A stretch of 64,000 bases of DNA from Paraburkholderia ultramafica (GTDB lineage: Bacteria > Pseudomonadota > Gammaproteobacteria > Burkholderiales > Burkholderiaceae): NCBI RefSeq assembly GCF_902859915.1, contig NZ_CADIKK010000016.1:124001-188000 (forward strand). The letters are read 5' to 3'. The notes beneath the pieces were generated by a model. The model saw only the letters and a list, made by a program, of their open reading frames with translations. It searched no databases and had not been told where the DNA came from. The position numbers and the translations under genes are program-made. Below are positions 8,881-17,711 of this stretch, piece by piece (the stretch's first letter is position 1; each line of letters opens with the position of its first letter).

Positions 8881-9411
8881 TCAGCGGTCCCAGCATCGAA
8901 TTTGAAGTAACCTGTTTGGGCCAAGCTTCGCATCGATCCAGCGCGTCTTGGATGAAGCACAACGAGAACGTTCAGGCGTCCATCCGCCAACCGCCGACGA
9001 TACGATGGTTCCTGATACGTTTGCTGAGCACGGCTGACCTTGGACATCACCAGTTGTCTCGTCAAAACTGCCGCAGACTGAGGCATATACACTGCCGTTG
9101 CTAATTCGCCAAGTGCCCGGGTCTGCCCAGTTCCCCACTGTCGATCGACAAAACCACCTTATGTGTGTGTGGCCATTGATCTGCACCCGGCCAGTCCAGT
9201 TTTCGCTGTCCCGGCTACCACGCTGTAGCAGGATCCCGCTTGCGGTTCGTGGATCGAACACGTCAACGTAAGATGTGGAAATGAAGACATCACCGCTACA
9301 CCTGTCTGTCATCGTTTCAAGTACGCGTGATAAAGAAGAGGTCGAAAGAAACAACCCAACTAACAAGGCAGCAATCAAGGCAGCGGTAACTCGCACTCGC
9401 ATTTTTTTCAC
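8881..9411 (-). CDS. Membrane-anchored or secreted hypothetical protein
   Basis: A 176-residue frame starting with GTG. MKKMRVRV and a hydrophobic segment (about residues 9-24) form a signal peptide or anchor. The exported part holds several Cys residues (DRCSGD, RWFCRS, ASVCGSF, GQPCSA, SRCASS, IRCWD), suggesting disulfides. No family recognised. It follows a possible related broken gene at 9540-9910 and precedes the fibronectin-like gene on the same strand, so these may form one operon. Confidence 0.55.
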   Translation of the reverse strand: MKKMRVRVTAALIAALLVGLFLSTSSLSRVLETMTDRCSGDVFISTSYVDVFDPRTASGILLQRGSRDSENWTGRVQINGHTHIRWFCRSTVGNWADPGTWRISNGSVYASVCGSFDETTGDVQGQPCSANVSGTIVSSAVGGWTPERSRCASSKTRWIDAKLGPNRLLQIRCWDR

Positions 9412-9539
9412 CTTTCTGGGAAACTTCCGTAACCGTACTATTGCCCGTGGTCAACCGTAAATCAACTTCTCGCCCACACAGTCGGTAACGCAGCCAATTG
9501 CAACTGCGGCCATGGTCCCTATGCCGTATTTCATCGCGA

Positions 9540-9910
9540 TCACGACGCGTTTGCGCCTTCGGGCGAAGGTGGATTTGGCACTAGGATGCTGAAATCTGAA
9601 AATTTGCAACGTGCCGCGTCACTGTCATCTGAGGTCGGAAAGCCGAGCTCGCGCGAAACCACCATTCGCCAACCAACACTCTCGAATGGCTCCATGTACT
9701 TCGAGGGCTCCGACATCGGGATGCCAGTAAATGGAGCAGAGTCAAAATCGTTATATCGCCCGACTTCGTCCGGCAGTTCGTCGGTTAGCGACAATCAAAG
9801 AAAAGTTCTATGCTGTCAAGGTGAAGCCGTTTTTGAAACGCTGGGATTGTTAGAAGGACAATCCCGAAAATGAGGAGAGCAACGAAATACGATACCGGAC
9901 GAAGATTCAG
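9540..9910 (-). pseudogene. Possible broken membrane-anchored protein
   Basis: On the minus strand a frame from about 9910 reads a membrane helix (PVSYFVALLIFGIVLLTIPAF) and stops with TAA at 9785-9787. A second open frame of 84 codons starts close by at 9794 (TTG) and ends at 9540. The layout, helix first and then a soluble part with GWRMVVSRELG, resembles the neighbour at 8881, so one frameshifted gene is plausible. No standard start codon precedes the helix. Low confidence. Confidence 0.3.
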
Positions 9911-10067
9911 GACCGACCTTTGACATCACCTGAACTCGTATTTTTTGCTACTTTATAGGCGAAACAACAGAAACAAGCAAGCTACATTACTGCGCGCTTT
10001 CCGTAGCATTGTTGCGTTGTGTGAGCAGAATGTTGGAATAGCGCTCTCCTGTGGTCTTCGCCCGGCC

Positions 10068-10370
10068 GTGAAGAAGTCGAGCAAGTTTTCTGCTGAAGTC
10101 CGGGAACGTGCAGTCCGCATGTTACGAGAGCATCGCGACGAGTATCCGTCACAGTGGGCGGCGATCGAATCCATCCATCGCCCCCCAGATCGCCTGCACG
10201 AGCCAGACATTACTGGGGGCAAGCGAGATGAAGTCGATAGCGGCGAGCGCGAGGGCGTGACCACGTCAGAACACGAACGCCTCAAGGCACTCTACCGCGA
10301 GGTCAAGGAACTGCGCCGTGCCCATGAGATCCTGAAGCTGGCGAGCATTTTTCGCGTTCGAAGTTGCCGT
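10068..10370 (+). mobile_element. IS3-family OrfA remnant
   Basis: From GTG 10068 the frame reads KKSSKFSAEVRERAVRMLREH, the start of IS3-family OrfA (a helix-turn-helix protein). The DNA-binding middle is garbled between about 10184 and 10230, where a second frame takes over, then the first frame returns with GEREGVTTSEHERLKALYREVKELRRAHEILKLAS, the leucine-zipper region. That fits two compensating indels. OrfB with the DDE transposase and terminal repeats are not seen. It is a dead element marking the accessory region. Confidence 0.75.
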
Positions 10371-11188
10371 TCGATTGAAATTGCCGGACCGATGTCGGAC
10401 GAGCAACCTATAGCGGCCGGTGTCGGTTTGACGGGTCAACGGCCGCAATGGCCGAGATGCTCGCCTTGGGCATCAGGCAGGTTTCGGTGACCAGCCGTTC
10501 GAATGGCGGCTTTGCGGACTCTGCGAGCGGCAGCAATTGGCCCGACCCCGGTCCGACGATGAGTCGATGGAACGCTGCGCCGTTAATGCGTCCACGTCGG
10601 GCAGCAGTCGACCCACTTCTGCCGGTCGCCGCTACGCCGTCTCGACGGCTGCTTTCAAAACTGCAACGGTCGTTCGATCTTTCACACCGGCCGACTTTAA
10701 CTCCGAAATTGCGCCCAAAATGCCGTATGGATCAGTCGCAGGCGGGCGTTTTTCGAAAAGCATTCATATGTGCGGAATCGCACATACCCGGCTCGTCCGA
10801 ACTAACTTTCACTAAGACTTGGACTAGTCTTTGTTCAGGCTTTCAACGTTGTCGTCAAGCACGCGCGGGTGGACCCACCTCTCGTATCAAAGCCAAATGC
10901 CAGTCGGTACGCCACGCACTATCGAAAGGCCGAGCCGAAAGCGTGGAAAGCAGATCGCCAGTTCGTCGTCGGTACACCGGTCCAGCGTGAAGAAAGGCTG
11001 GATGGAATCCAAAGGCTGTAATGACTTCCGTTCAGCGGTTCACGCCAATCCGCGGGTCAACTTTCTATCGGCGCGGACAAAGGAGAGGTATACGGCTGCG
11101 ACGCACGAAGCAGCATTCCTTGGCAATATGTGCGCCCGGTCGTTGAGTGGGTATTTCTTGGAACATACCGGCCGTTGAGGACTGGACA
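10371..11188. other. Gene-poor stretch after the IS3 remnant
   Basis: No credible coding sequence in 818 bases. Frames here lack family resemblance and a normal start. Short stretches such as the ones near 10400-10560 look like the decayed noncoding filler often found around IS remnants in Burkholderiales. The last 20 bases carry the ribosome binding site (GAGGA near 11176) of the next gene. Confidence 0.4.
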
Positions 11189-11764
11189 GTGATTCAAGTT
11201 TTTTTTACTAGCTACCTGGTTGTCCTGCTGGCAGAGCTTGTCGGAGACAAGCTGCTATTCACTACAGGGATACTTGCGACCCGATACCGAGCTAGTCCAA
11301 TCTTAATTGGAGTGGTGACCGCGTTCGCACTGAAGATGTTAGTTGCTGTCTGGTTTGGTTATCTCATATTGCGGTTGGCCGGTTGGATAATCGCGACTCT
11401 TAGCGCGCTAACCTTTATTTCGACGGCGATAATACTGTGGAAGGAGAAGTTACCAAGCGAGGAGCCCATCGTTGTGCCGACAACCGTGCCTTCTTTTTTG
11501 CGCAGTGCCGTCGTCTCATTTTCCGCAGTCTTCTTCGCAGAGTGGGGGGATGCGGGGCAGCTCGCGGCGGCTGGCCTTGCAGCCACATATCGGTCCTTCC
11601 TCGTTGTATGGCTGGCTGCCATGCTTGCGATGATTACCAAGACGTTGTTCGCGGCCGGAGTCGGGACGGGTCTTCGGCACAGATTGCCACAGACGCTGAT
11701 GCGTTACGGCGGAACGGCGACGATGCTTGTTTTGGCTGTCATGGCCGCATTCAGGGTCGACTAG
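11189..11764 (+). CDS. GDT1/UPF0016-family cation transporter
   Basis: A 191-residue inner-membrane protein with about six helices in two repeats. Each repeat holds the family motif E-x-G-D: AELVGDKLLFTTGILA near residue 16 and FAEWGDAGQLAAAGLAA in the second half. UPF0016/GDT1 proteins export Mn2+ or Ca2+ in exchange for protons; bacterial MntX is an example. The second motif has GDAGQ where most members have GDRTQ, a deviation that may change ion choice. GTG at 11189 with GAGGA upstream is preferred over the ATG at 11147. Confidence 0.8.
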   Translation: MIQVFFTSYLVVLLAELVGDKLLFTTGILATRYRASPILIGVVTAFALKMLVAVWFGYLILRLAGWIIATLSALTFISTAIILWKEKLPSEEPIVVPTTVPSFLRSAVVSFSAVFFAEWGDAGQLAAAGLAATYRSFLVVWLAAMLAMITKTLFAAGVGTGLRHRLPQTLMRYGGTATMLVLAVMAAFRVD

Positions 11765-11863
11765 AGCGCTGCGGAGGGTCGCAAACCCGAACTGCTCGCC
11801 AGATGATCGGGGCTATATCCGCGACGTATCTTACGTCGGTCAAAGATGAGGCAGGCTGTTCCG

Positions 11864-12886
11864 ATGAAATTCTTCAGAATCCTCTTGCACCTGCTAACGG
11901 GCTTCGTCCACATCCTCATCTTCGGATGGACCACGGCGCTACGGGGCATATGGCAAAACCTCCACAACATTTTCACCCGGTGGTGGACGCGCAGGCGGTT
12001 GCCCGATCGGGCCCGCAGGGCCACCGATTCCCGGTGCGTTCCGATCAATGAGCCAGCCTTCAAGCATCCCGACCCGCTCATCTACTCTCAATACGATTTG
12101 ATGGCGCGTGGCTACGCCGTGACATGGGACAATCCCGACATCGAGTTGCGCAAGGGCGGCGCCGTAGTGCCGTCTTGGGCAATAGAACCGGCCACTGACT
12201 ACGAGATCGTCGCCCGCATCTGGAACGGGGCTCCTGACGCCGTCGTGGTCGCCCTCCCGGTCATCTTCTCATATCTGAGCTTCGGGATCGGGGTGAAGAT
12301 CAATCCGATCGGTGCCACGTCGGTGCCGCGTCTGGGTGTGAAGGGCGGACCCGATCACCCGGCGTTCGCTAGCATTGCCTGGAAGACTCCTTCGACGCCT
12401 GGGCACTACTGTCTCCTCGCGTTCCTGGCACCTACTGACGACACCAACTACAACAACAATCTCGGCCAGGAGAATGTTCTCGTGGGCAAGGCAGCGTCGC
12501 CGGCCAACGTCACCTTCCAACTCGGCAATCAGAGCAGCCGGGATCAGCGCTTTCGGTTCGAGGTCGATATCTACGCAATACCGCCGGTGGCGAGTTGCGA
12601 TCCGGGTCGGCAGCAACCTCTGCAGCCACCGAAGAACCTGCCACTCATGGATGCGACGCGCCCGACCGTGCCTCCGGTCCACGACCGAAAAAACTATCCT
12701 CTGCCGGCGGGGTGGACGGTGGACATCCAGCCCCCGGAACCGAGCCTCGCACCGGGCGACGAGATGACCATCGCTGTCGAGATCACGCCGCCGCCTGGCT
12801 TTACGGGCCGCCTGCCTGTCAACGTCCATGCATTCGACGGCCAGGGCCTCGCCGGCGGTGTGACGCTGTATGTCGAGGTGCCGTAA
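11864..12886 (+). CDS. Membrane-anchored protein with CARDB/NEW3-like Ig domains
   Basis: 340 residues from ATG 11864. The N terminus has one or two hydrophobic segments (FFRILLHLLTGFVHILIFGW). Residues about 80-220 resemble a CARDB-type Ig domain (DYEIVARIWNGAPDAVVVALPVIFSYLSFG, later PGHYCLLAFL and NNNLGQENVLV). The end resembles a NEW3 Ig-like domain (GWTVDIQPPEPSLAPGDEMTIAVEITPPPGF). Such domains display proteins or bind carbohydrate on the cell surface. The next gene starts 21 bases later, so the two are likely co-transcribed and may work together. Function unknown. Confidence 0.7.
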   Translation: MKFFRILLHLLTGFVHILIFGWTTALRGIWQNLHNIFTRWWTRRRLPDRARRATDSRCVPINEPAFKHPDPLIYSQYDLMARGYAVTWDNPDIELRKGGAVVPSWAIEPATDYEIVARIWNGAPDAVVVALPVIFSYLSFGIGVKINPIGATSVPRLGVKGGPDHPAFASIAWKTPSTPGHYCLLAFLAPTDDTNYNNNLGQENVLVGKAASPANVTFQLGNQSSRDQRFRFEVDIYAIPPVASCDPGRQQPLQPPKNLPLMDATRPTVPPVHDRKNYPLPAGWTVDIQPPEPSLAPGDEMTIAVEITPPPGFTGRLPVNVHAFDGQGLAGGVTLYVEVP

Positions 12887-12907
12887 CCTATGCGGAAGGA
12901 GGCGGTC

Positions 12908-14128
12908 GTGGCCTTTACCCAGTTCACCAAATGCGTCGACGTGAAGGACAAGGTCTACCCTGGCGTGCCGACGGTGGCGGCTGTGCTCGCCGCCATCGCG
13001 ATACTGGTGTTCGGCGGAGGCCTCTCGCCATACACCGCAATCCCCCTGCTGCTAATCGTGATCGGGTTCTGCAATTGGTGGCTCTACGACCGTCTGCTTT
13101 GCCTCGGCGGCGATCGCTGTGCCATTGGGTTCCTGGGTGCGGTCGAGCCGTCCAGCGGCAAGTCCGGTCTGGAGGCGTTCGACACCGATTTCAGCTTCAA
13201 TCTCGTGCTCGCCCCACACCAGTACCAGGAACTGCCGCCGGATTACCCGCCCCCGGGCCCGCCGCCGTTCCCACCGGACCCCAAGGAGGAGGAAAAGAAG
13301 TTCAAGGAGGCGCTGCATAGGCAAATCGCCGATGACGGATTGCAGGGCGTCCTGATCAAGGAGACCGCTACCACCGGCGATGAAAAAACCATTTTCGGCA
13401 CCAAGAAATATGACTTCCAGGGCTATTTCTCGACGCTCGGCGGCTGGTCGGTCAAATATACCTTCCAGCCCTACCTGCATTGCGAGTTCGAAGGAGCCGG
13501 GGTGATGGATCTGCTCCACGCGGCTGAGGCTGCGCTCGCGTTTGCGACGGCAGCGGCGGTCTTCTGCGCAATACCCGTTGTCGGTTGGGTCGTGTGCGCG
13601 GTGCTGAGTGTCGTTGCGGCGATCATCGCGATCGTCGGCGTGATCGGAGCTATGAACGACAAAGCCCAACCAACGGTCTACGATCCGGTGACCGGCAAGA
13701 CATCCAGCGAGATGCATAGCGGTAGCGACATCCTGTTCGTGAAGGGCACATGGGTTTTCGACACCTTCCACGAAGGCTGGAACGAAATCCATCCCGTGAA
13801 GGAGTGCTATCGCATCGCCACCGCTCGCTTCGAGCGTGCGGACGTGATCGACTGGGACGATGCAATTGCGAGCTACATGGTGGCAATCCACCGCTGGACC
13901 TGGGACGCCACCAAACTGCCCGTTCGCACGCCGATCAAGCTGGACGGACCGCCCAAACCGCGAGACTGGACCGATTGGGTCGCATTCTGGTGCGACCACG
14001 TGGGTACCACGTCGGACCCGCTCACGGTCGCCGCGCAGGCACGTCCGGAAAACCAGTGGGCTGTCCACCCTTTGATCGACGGTTGCCGGCCGGAACCTGG
14101 GGTCGATCCGGATCCGGGCCCACGATAG
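12908..14128 (+). CDS. Hypothetical multi-pass membrane protein
   Basis: 406 residues from GTG 12908. I chose this start because AAGGAGG lies 5 bases before it, while the ATG at 12890 has no good site. There are two helices near the N terminus (TVAAVLAAIAILVFGGGL and AIPLLLIVIGFCNWW), a Pro-rich linker (PPPGPPPFPPDP), a charged segment (KEEEKKFKEALHR) and a long Ala/Val-rich hydrophobic region (AAEAALAFATAAAVFC and onward). The C-terminal third is Trp-rich and soluble. No family recognised. Its coupling to the Ig-domain gene suggests a shared envelope role. Confidence 0.65.
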   Translation: MAFTQFTKCVDVKDKVYPGVPTVAAVLAAIAILVFGGGLSPYTAIPLLLIVIGFCNWWLYDRLLCLGGDRCAIGFLGAVEPSSGKSGLEAFDTDFSFNLVLAPHQYQELPPDYPPPGPPPFPPDPKEEEKKFKEALHRQIADDGLQGVLIKETATTGDEKTIFGTKKYDFQGYFSTLGGWSVKYTFQPYLHCEFEGAGVMDLLHAAEAALAFATAAAVFCAIPVVGWVVCAVLSVVAAIIAIVGVIGAMNDKAQPTVYDPVTGKTSSEMHSGSDILFVKGTWVFDTFHEGWNEIHPVKECYRIATARFERADVIDWDDAIASYMVAIHRWTWDATKLPVRTPIKLDGPPKPRDWTDWVAFWCDHVGTTSDPLTVAAQARPENQWAVHPLIDGCRPEPGVDPDPGPR

Positions 14129-14756
14129 AAGCTGCGTTCACTCGCCCAGACGCGCCGTATCCCCTGCGCTCCAGCTCAGGCGGTGCCTCCGTTCCCTCCG
14201 GTGGCGGAGCGAACCGGTACTCGGCGGCGGCTTCGGGCCGAACCGTCGAGCACGAAGTGCCGGTCTCCATAGGTAACGAGATCAGCAAGCGATTGCATGT
14301 CGCAGCGCTGAACTACCCACCGAGCCCCCCAACCGCGATGGGCAGGCGATGTGCAAATCCGACGTCGCACAGCCTTTGAAATTTGCCGTCACCTGTCGGG
14401 TTCGTAGTGCGTAAGCTGTCACGTCAGTGGCTATCGACGAGCGGCAGCTATATTGGCCGACGACTTGTTGGATGGAGTCTGCACCTCAACGTCCGGTACT
14501 TGGGCGTAGCCGACGTTCGAACGTCAGCATCGGAGTGGGGACGGATGACCGTTGATGGCCGGTAACCCGGAAGTCCATGGACGGTCTGAGCCGCACCCAT
14601 CCCGGCCGAACGCTAAACTTCCATAGACGACCCCTCTCGACCGTTCAACACTCGGCTGGCCCGACGTCTTTTCCTTTCCCCAAGTACAGCGCTCACTCGT
14701 CCTATGGTCTTACGAGCCGATCACCGCCCGTTGCGCCCTTTTTGAGCGCGGATCAT
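14129..14756. other. Noncoding stretch downstream of the phc operon
   Basis: 628 bases without a believable gene. It lies between the 3' end of a plus-strand gene and the 3' end of phcQ, so it is a convergent spacer. I see no strong hairpin with a T-run. Confidence 0.4.
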
Positions 14757-15776
14757 CTACTTCGCGTGGTCGAACGCCGGCTCCGAGAACCGCTCGATCC
14801 AGACTGCCAGGCGGTCGGCCGCAAAACTGGCAGCGCGTGTGCCGGCGCGGCAGACGATGGTGTCACCTTCACGCCCAAACTGCAGGGCGCCGCCGGCTTC
14901 TTCCACCCACAGCAGGCAGGCCAGCCAGGCAGCATGCTCGGCCGATACGGACTGACCCACCGGCCGGGTGAGGAACTCGCTCAGCGTGGTCGGCGAAGTC
15001 CAGATCAGCGCATCGCCACCGCCGCGTACTGTGGCGCCGAGGACTTCAGCGAAGACCTGCACCGCATCGGCAGCGCTACGCCCCGCATTCTGCGCACGCA
15101 GCTCCACCAGGCGCATGCTGACCGCGTGGCCGAAGCTGCCGCTGCATTCGCTCTCGGCACGCACCAGGTCGGCGTAGTCCATACGCTGCCAGTCCGGCTC
15201 CGCATTGCGCGTACCAGCCAGTTCGGTACCGGCAAGGTAGGTTTCGACCGGCTGGAAGCGGCCCGGGCCGATCAGGCTGGCGCACAGCGTGTGCACGATG
15301 CCGATGCGGGTGGCCACGGTCTGCGTCTGCAGCACGCCCAGCTTCTCGCGCACCAGTTGGTCGCGTTCCTTGCGCAGTCCCGCCAGCTCCAGCGCCTGCT
15401 TCATCTCCATGCGCAGCGCGGTGATGTCCCACGGCTTTTTGATATAGCGATGTATCTGGCCTTGATTGACGGCCTCGACGGTCTGGTCTAGCTCCGAATA
15501 GGCCGTCGTCAGGATCCGGACGATGTGGGGATAGCGCTCGCGCGCATAGCGCAGAAGTTCGTTGCCATATTCGCCCGGCATGCGCTGGTCGGACACCAGC
15601 ACGGCCAGGCTGGCGGCGTGGGCATCCAGCATTGCCTTGCCGTCCTCCACGGAGGCGCCCGTCACCACCGGCGCGATCGCGCCGATGGCGCGCTCGAAGT
15701 ATTTGACCGCGGTGGCTTCGTCATCAACGAACAGAATCGCCGGGGGCGGTGTCTGGTTAGCAATCGTATTGCTCAT
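14757..15776 (-). CDS. phcQ: PhcQ-like response regulator
   Basis: 339 residues. The N-terminal receiver has the acidic pair in LFVDDE, the phospho-acceptor D63 in VSDQRMPG, AY at the Thr/Ser position in ILTTAY and the Lys in YIKKPW. The rest has no DNA-binding motif and is specific to this family. It is the last gene of a phcB-phcS-phcR-phcQ order known from Ralstonia/Cupriavidus, where PhcQ carries much of the output of the 3-hydroxy fatty acid methyl ester system. Its ATG overlaps the stop of the phcR remnant (ATGA), with AGGAG 6 bases upstream, so translation is coupled. Confidence 0.8.
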   Translation of the reverse strand: MSNTIANQTPPPAILFVDDEATAVKYFERAIGAIAPVVTGASVEDGKAMLDAHAASLAVLVSDQRMPGEYGNELLRYARERYPHIVRILTTAYSELDQTVEAVNQGQIHRYIKKPWDITALRMEMKQALELAGLRKERDQLVREKLGVLQTQTVATRIGIVHTLCASLIGPGRFQPVETYLAGTELAGTRNAEPDWQRMDYADLVRAESECSGSFGHAVSMRLVELRAQNAGRSAADAVQVFAEVLGATVRGGGDALIWTSPTTLSEFLTRPVGQSVSAEHAAWLACLLWVEEAGGALQFGREGDTIVCRAGTRAASFAADRLAVWIERFSEPAFDHAK

Positions 15777-16365
15777 TGGTAACTCCTGTGCATTCGATCC
15801 TTGAAATTTTGGAATTCCAGCGTCACGGTCGTGCCGGCGCCGGACGCGGATGCAATCCTGATACTCTCGCCAGAGGACTGCATGACGCGGTTGTAGAAAA
15901 TCATGCCGAAGCCGCTAACGCCGGCGTTCGTGATAACTGGGTCGACCAGCAAGCGCTGTATCACCTCGGGGGCAACACCGGGGCCGTTGTCGCTGATGCC
16001 AGCACCTCGCGCACCGTGCCTATGCCTAGCGGCTTCTCCAGGATTCGAAACACCTTGCCGGAATTGACCGCTTCCAGCAGCGCGTTGTTGTCCGCGTAGG
16101 CTGTCACCAGGATTCGCACGATATGCGGATACTCCTGAGAGACTTGCCGCAGCAGGTCGTCGCCGTGCCGGCCCGGCATGCGGAAGTCGGTCACCAGGAT
16201 CGCCACCCGTGCACCTTCGCGGCGCAGGATCGACATGGCCTCGTCCGCGCAGCCGGCGAGCAGCACCTCATAGTCGCTGCCGGCCGAGCGCGCAAAGTAC
16301 TTGCGGGCCAACTCCTCATCATCGACATAGACGACAGTCTGCCGCGCTTGCTGGGTCTCTCTCAT
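15773..16365 (-). pseudogene. phcR: PhcR-like receiver/kinase with a large internal deletion
   Basis: From ATG 16365 (GGAG 9 bases upstream) comes a full receiver: YVDDEE, D60 in VTDFRMPG, ILVTAY, K111 in ILEKPLG. At about codon 122-125 (near 16000) the sequence jumps to the last part of a histidine kinase ATPase domain in another frame: SDNGPGVAPEVIQRL, a GFGMIFYNRVMQ segment and GAGTTVTLEF, ending at 15773. Known PhcR proteins are receiver-kinase fusions of roughly 500 residues, so about 300 residues are missing. The receiver frame itself ends at 15961, giving a possible 134-residue stand-alone receiver. It follows phcS after 7 bases and overlaps phcQ by 4. Confidence 0.8.
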
Positions 16366-16372
16366 CTCGACA

Positions 16373-17710
16373 TCACTCCACACGCGGCAGGTCGAAGTTG
16401 AACGCGGTCCACTTGCCCAACTGGCTTTCTGCAAACAGTGTGCCGCCGTGCCGCTCCACCACCGCATAGCTGATGGACAGGCCAAGGCCGAGGCCCTGGC
16501 CGACTTCGCGGGTAGTGAAGAATGGTTCGAACACCCGCGCCAGATTCTCCGCGGCGATCCCCGGGCCGTTGTCGCGCACATTCACGTGCAGCCGGTCGTC
16601 GTGCCATTGCGCCGTGACATGGACCTGCGGCGATACGGTGCCGGCCTTGTGCATGGCCAGTGCGGCATTCGAGAACAGGTTGATGAGCACGCCGATGATG
16701 GCGGCTTCGTCGCCCAGCACAAGGGTGTCGCCGGGCAGCTCGCGCGTGACCGTCACGCCGCGCAGCTCATGTGCGCTCAGCCGCATCGACGAGTCAAGCG
16801 CCTTCTCGAACAAGAACGGCACGCCGTCTGCTGCCGCGCCGGGCTTGCGGTAGGCAAACGTCTTCAGGTCCGACACGATATGCTGGATGCGGTGCATGCC
16901 CTGCTTGACATCCATCAGGCACTCCTGCAACGACGGGCTGTCCTTGGCCTGCGATTCCTCCATGGCTATTTCGATGGCCATCAGGCAGAAGTTCACCGGG
17001 TTGTTGACCTCGTGGAGCAGCCCCGCGGACAACGTACCGATTGCAGCCATCTTCTCCTGCTGCAGCAACTGGCCCTTGATCTTTGCCAGGCTTTCATTGG
17101 TACGGGCGAGCTGGTCGTTTTTGTGCGCCACCTCATCCTTTAGCCGGAAAAGCTGGAAACGGCCCTTCTCGTTGAAGTAGGTATAAATGGAGCTGGCCAA
17201 CGCGCAGAAGAAGATCAGGATTAGCTGGAACTGAAACTTGCTTGGGTCCTGTATGCCGCCCGGATGTGCCACGCAGGCGATGTAGTAGAGCCAGACCGTG
17301 GCCAGGCCGAATGCCAGCGTCTGCCAGTAGCCGGAGGGGAACAGGATCCCGACCGCAAAGATCGTCAGCATAAGCCCGGCATAGAACAGCGACTCCTCGC
17401 CCTGCGTGACATAAATCATCCAGGAGATCATTGCCTGCGGCAGCAGCAGCCAGAAGAAGGTGATGACCTGCACGTGGCGTTTGCCCGTTTCCGTGTAAAG
17501 CGCGAGCAATGCCAAGCCGATGGCTGCGCTGGTCAGCAGCCGAACGATGGCAAAGCGCTTCTGCTCAGCCGGATACACGACATAGTCCATCGCCATGCCC
17601 ATCAGCACCAGCACGATCACAGTCAGGCCGCCAGCCTTGCTGCACAGCAACCGGTAGTCGCGCAGCTCTTCACGATAGTTCGAATGTAACCCAGCCACGG
17701 ATGTTGTCAT
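16373..17710 (-). CDS. phcS: PhcS-like membrane sensor histidine kinase
   Basis: 445 residues with about six membrane helices (residues 28-175), then a cytoplasmic helix and a HisKA domain with H233 in LLHEVNNPVNF, N-box with N348 in INLFSNAALAM, RDNGPGIA at 379-386 and GQGLGLGL at 405-412. The H-E-x-N-N-P H-box places it with PhcS-type kinases, which in Ralstonia sense 3-hydroxy palmitic or myristic acid methyl ester and signal through PhcR/PhcQ. The kinase looks intact. It starts 1 base after phcB ends. Confidence 0.85.
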   Translation of the reverse strand: MTTSVAGLHSNYREELRDYRLLCSKAGGLTVIVLVLMGMAMDYVVYPAEQKRFAIVRLLTSAAIGLALLALYTETGKRHVQVITFFWLLLPQAMISWMIYVTQGEESLFYAGLMLTIFAVGILFPSGYWQTLAFGLATVWLYYIACVAHPGGIQDPSKFQFQLILIFFCALASSIYTYFNEKGRFQLFRLKDEVAHKNDQLARTNESLAKIKGQLLQQEKMAAIGTLSAGLLHEVNNPVNFCLMAIEIAMEESQAKDSPSLQECLMDVKQGMHRIQHIVSDLKTFAYRKPGAAADGVPFLFEKALDSSMRLSAHELRGVTVTRELPGDTLVLGDEAAIIGVLINLFSNAALAMHKAGTVSPQVHVTAQWHDDRLHVNVRDNGPGIAAENLARVFEPFFTTREVGQGLGLGLSISYAVVERHGGTLFAESQLGKWTAFNFDLPRVE

Positions 17711-17711
17711 C

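Noticed and set aside
10831..11178. 115-codon frame before the GDT1 gene
   Set aside because: Ser/Arg-rich, no family, no ribosome binding site, and it lies in decayed DNA after the IS3 remnant.
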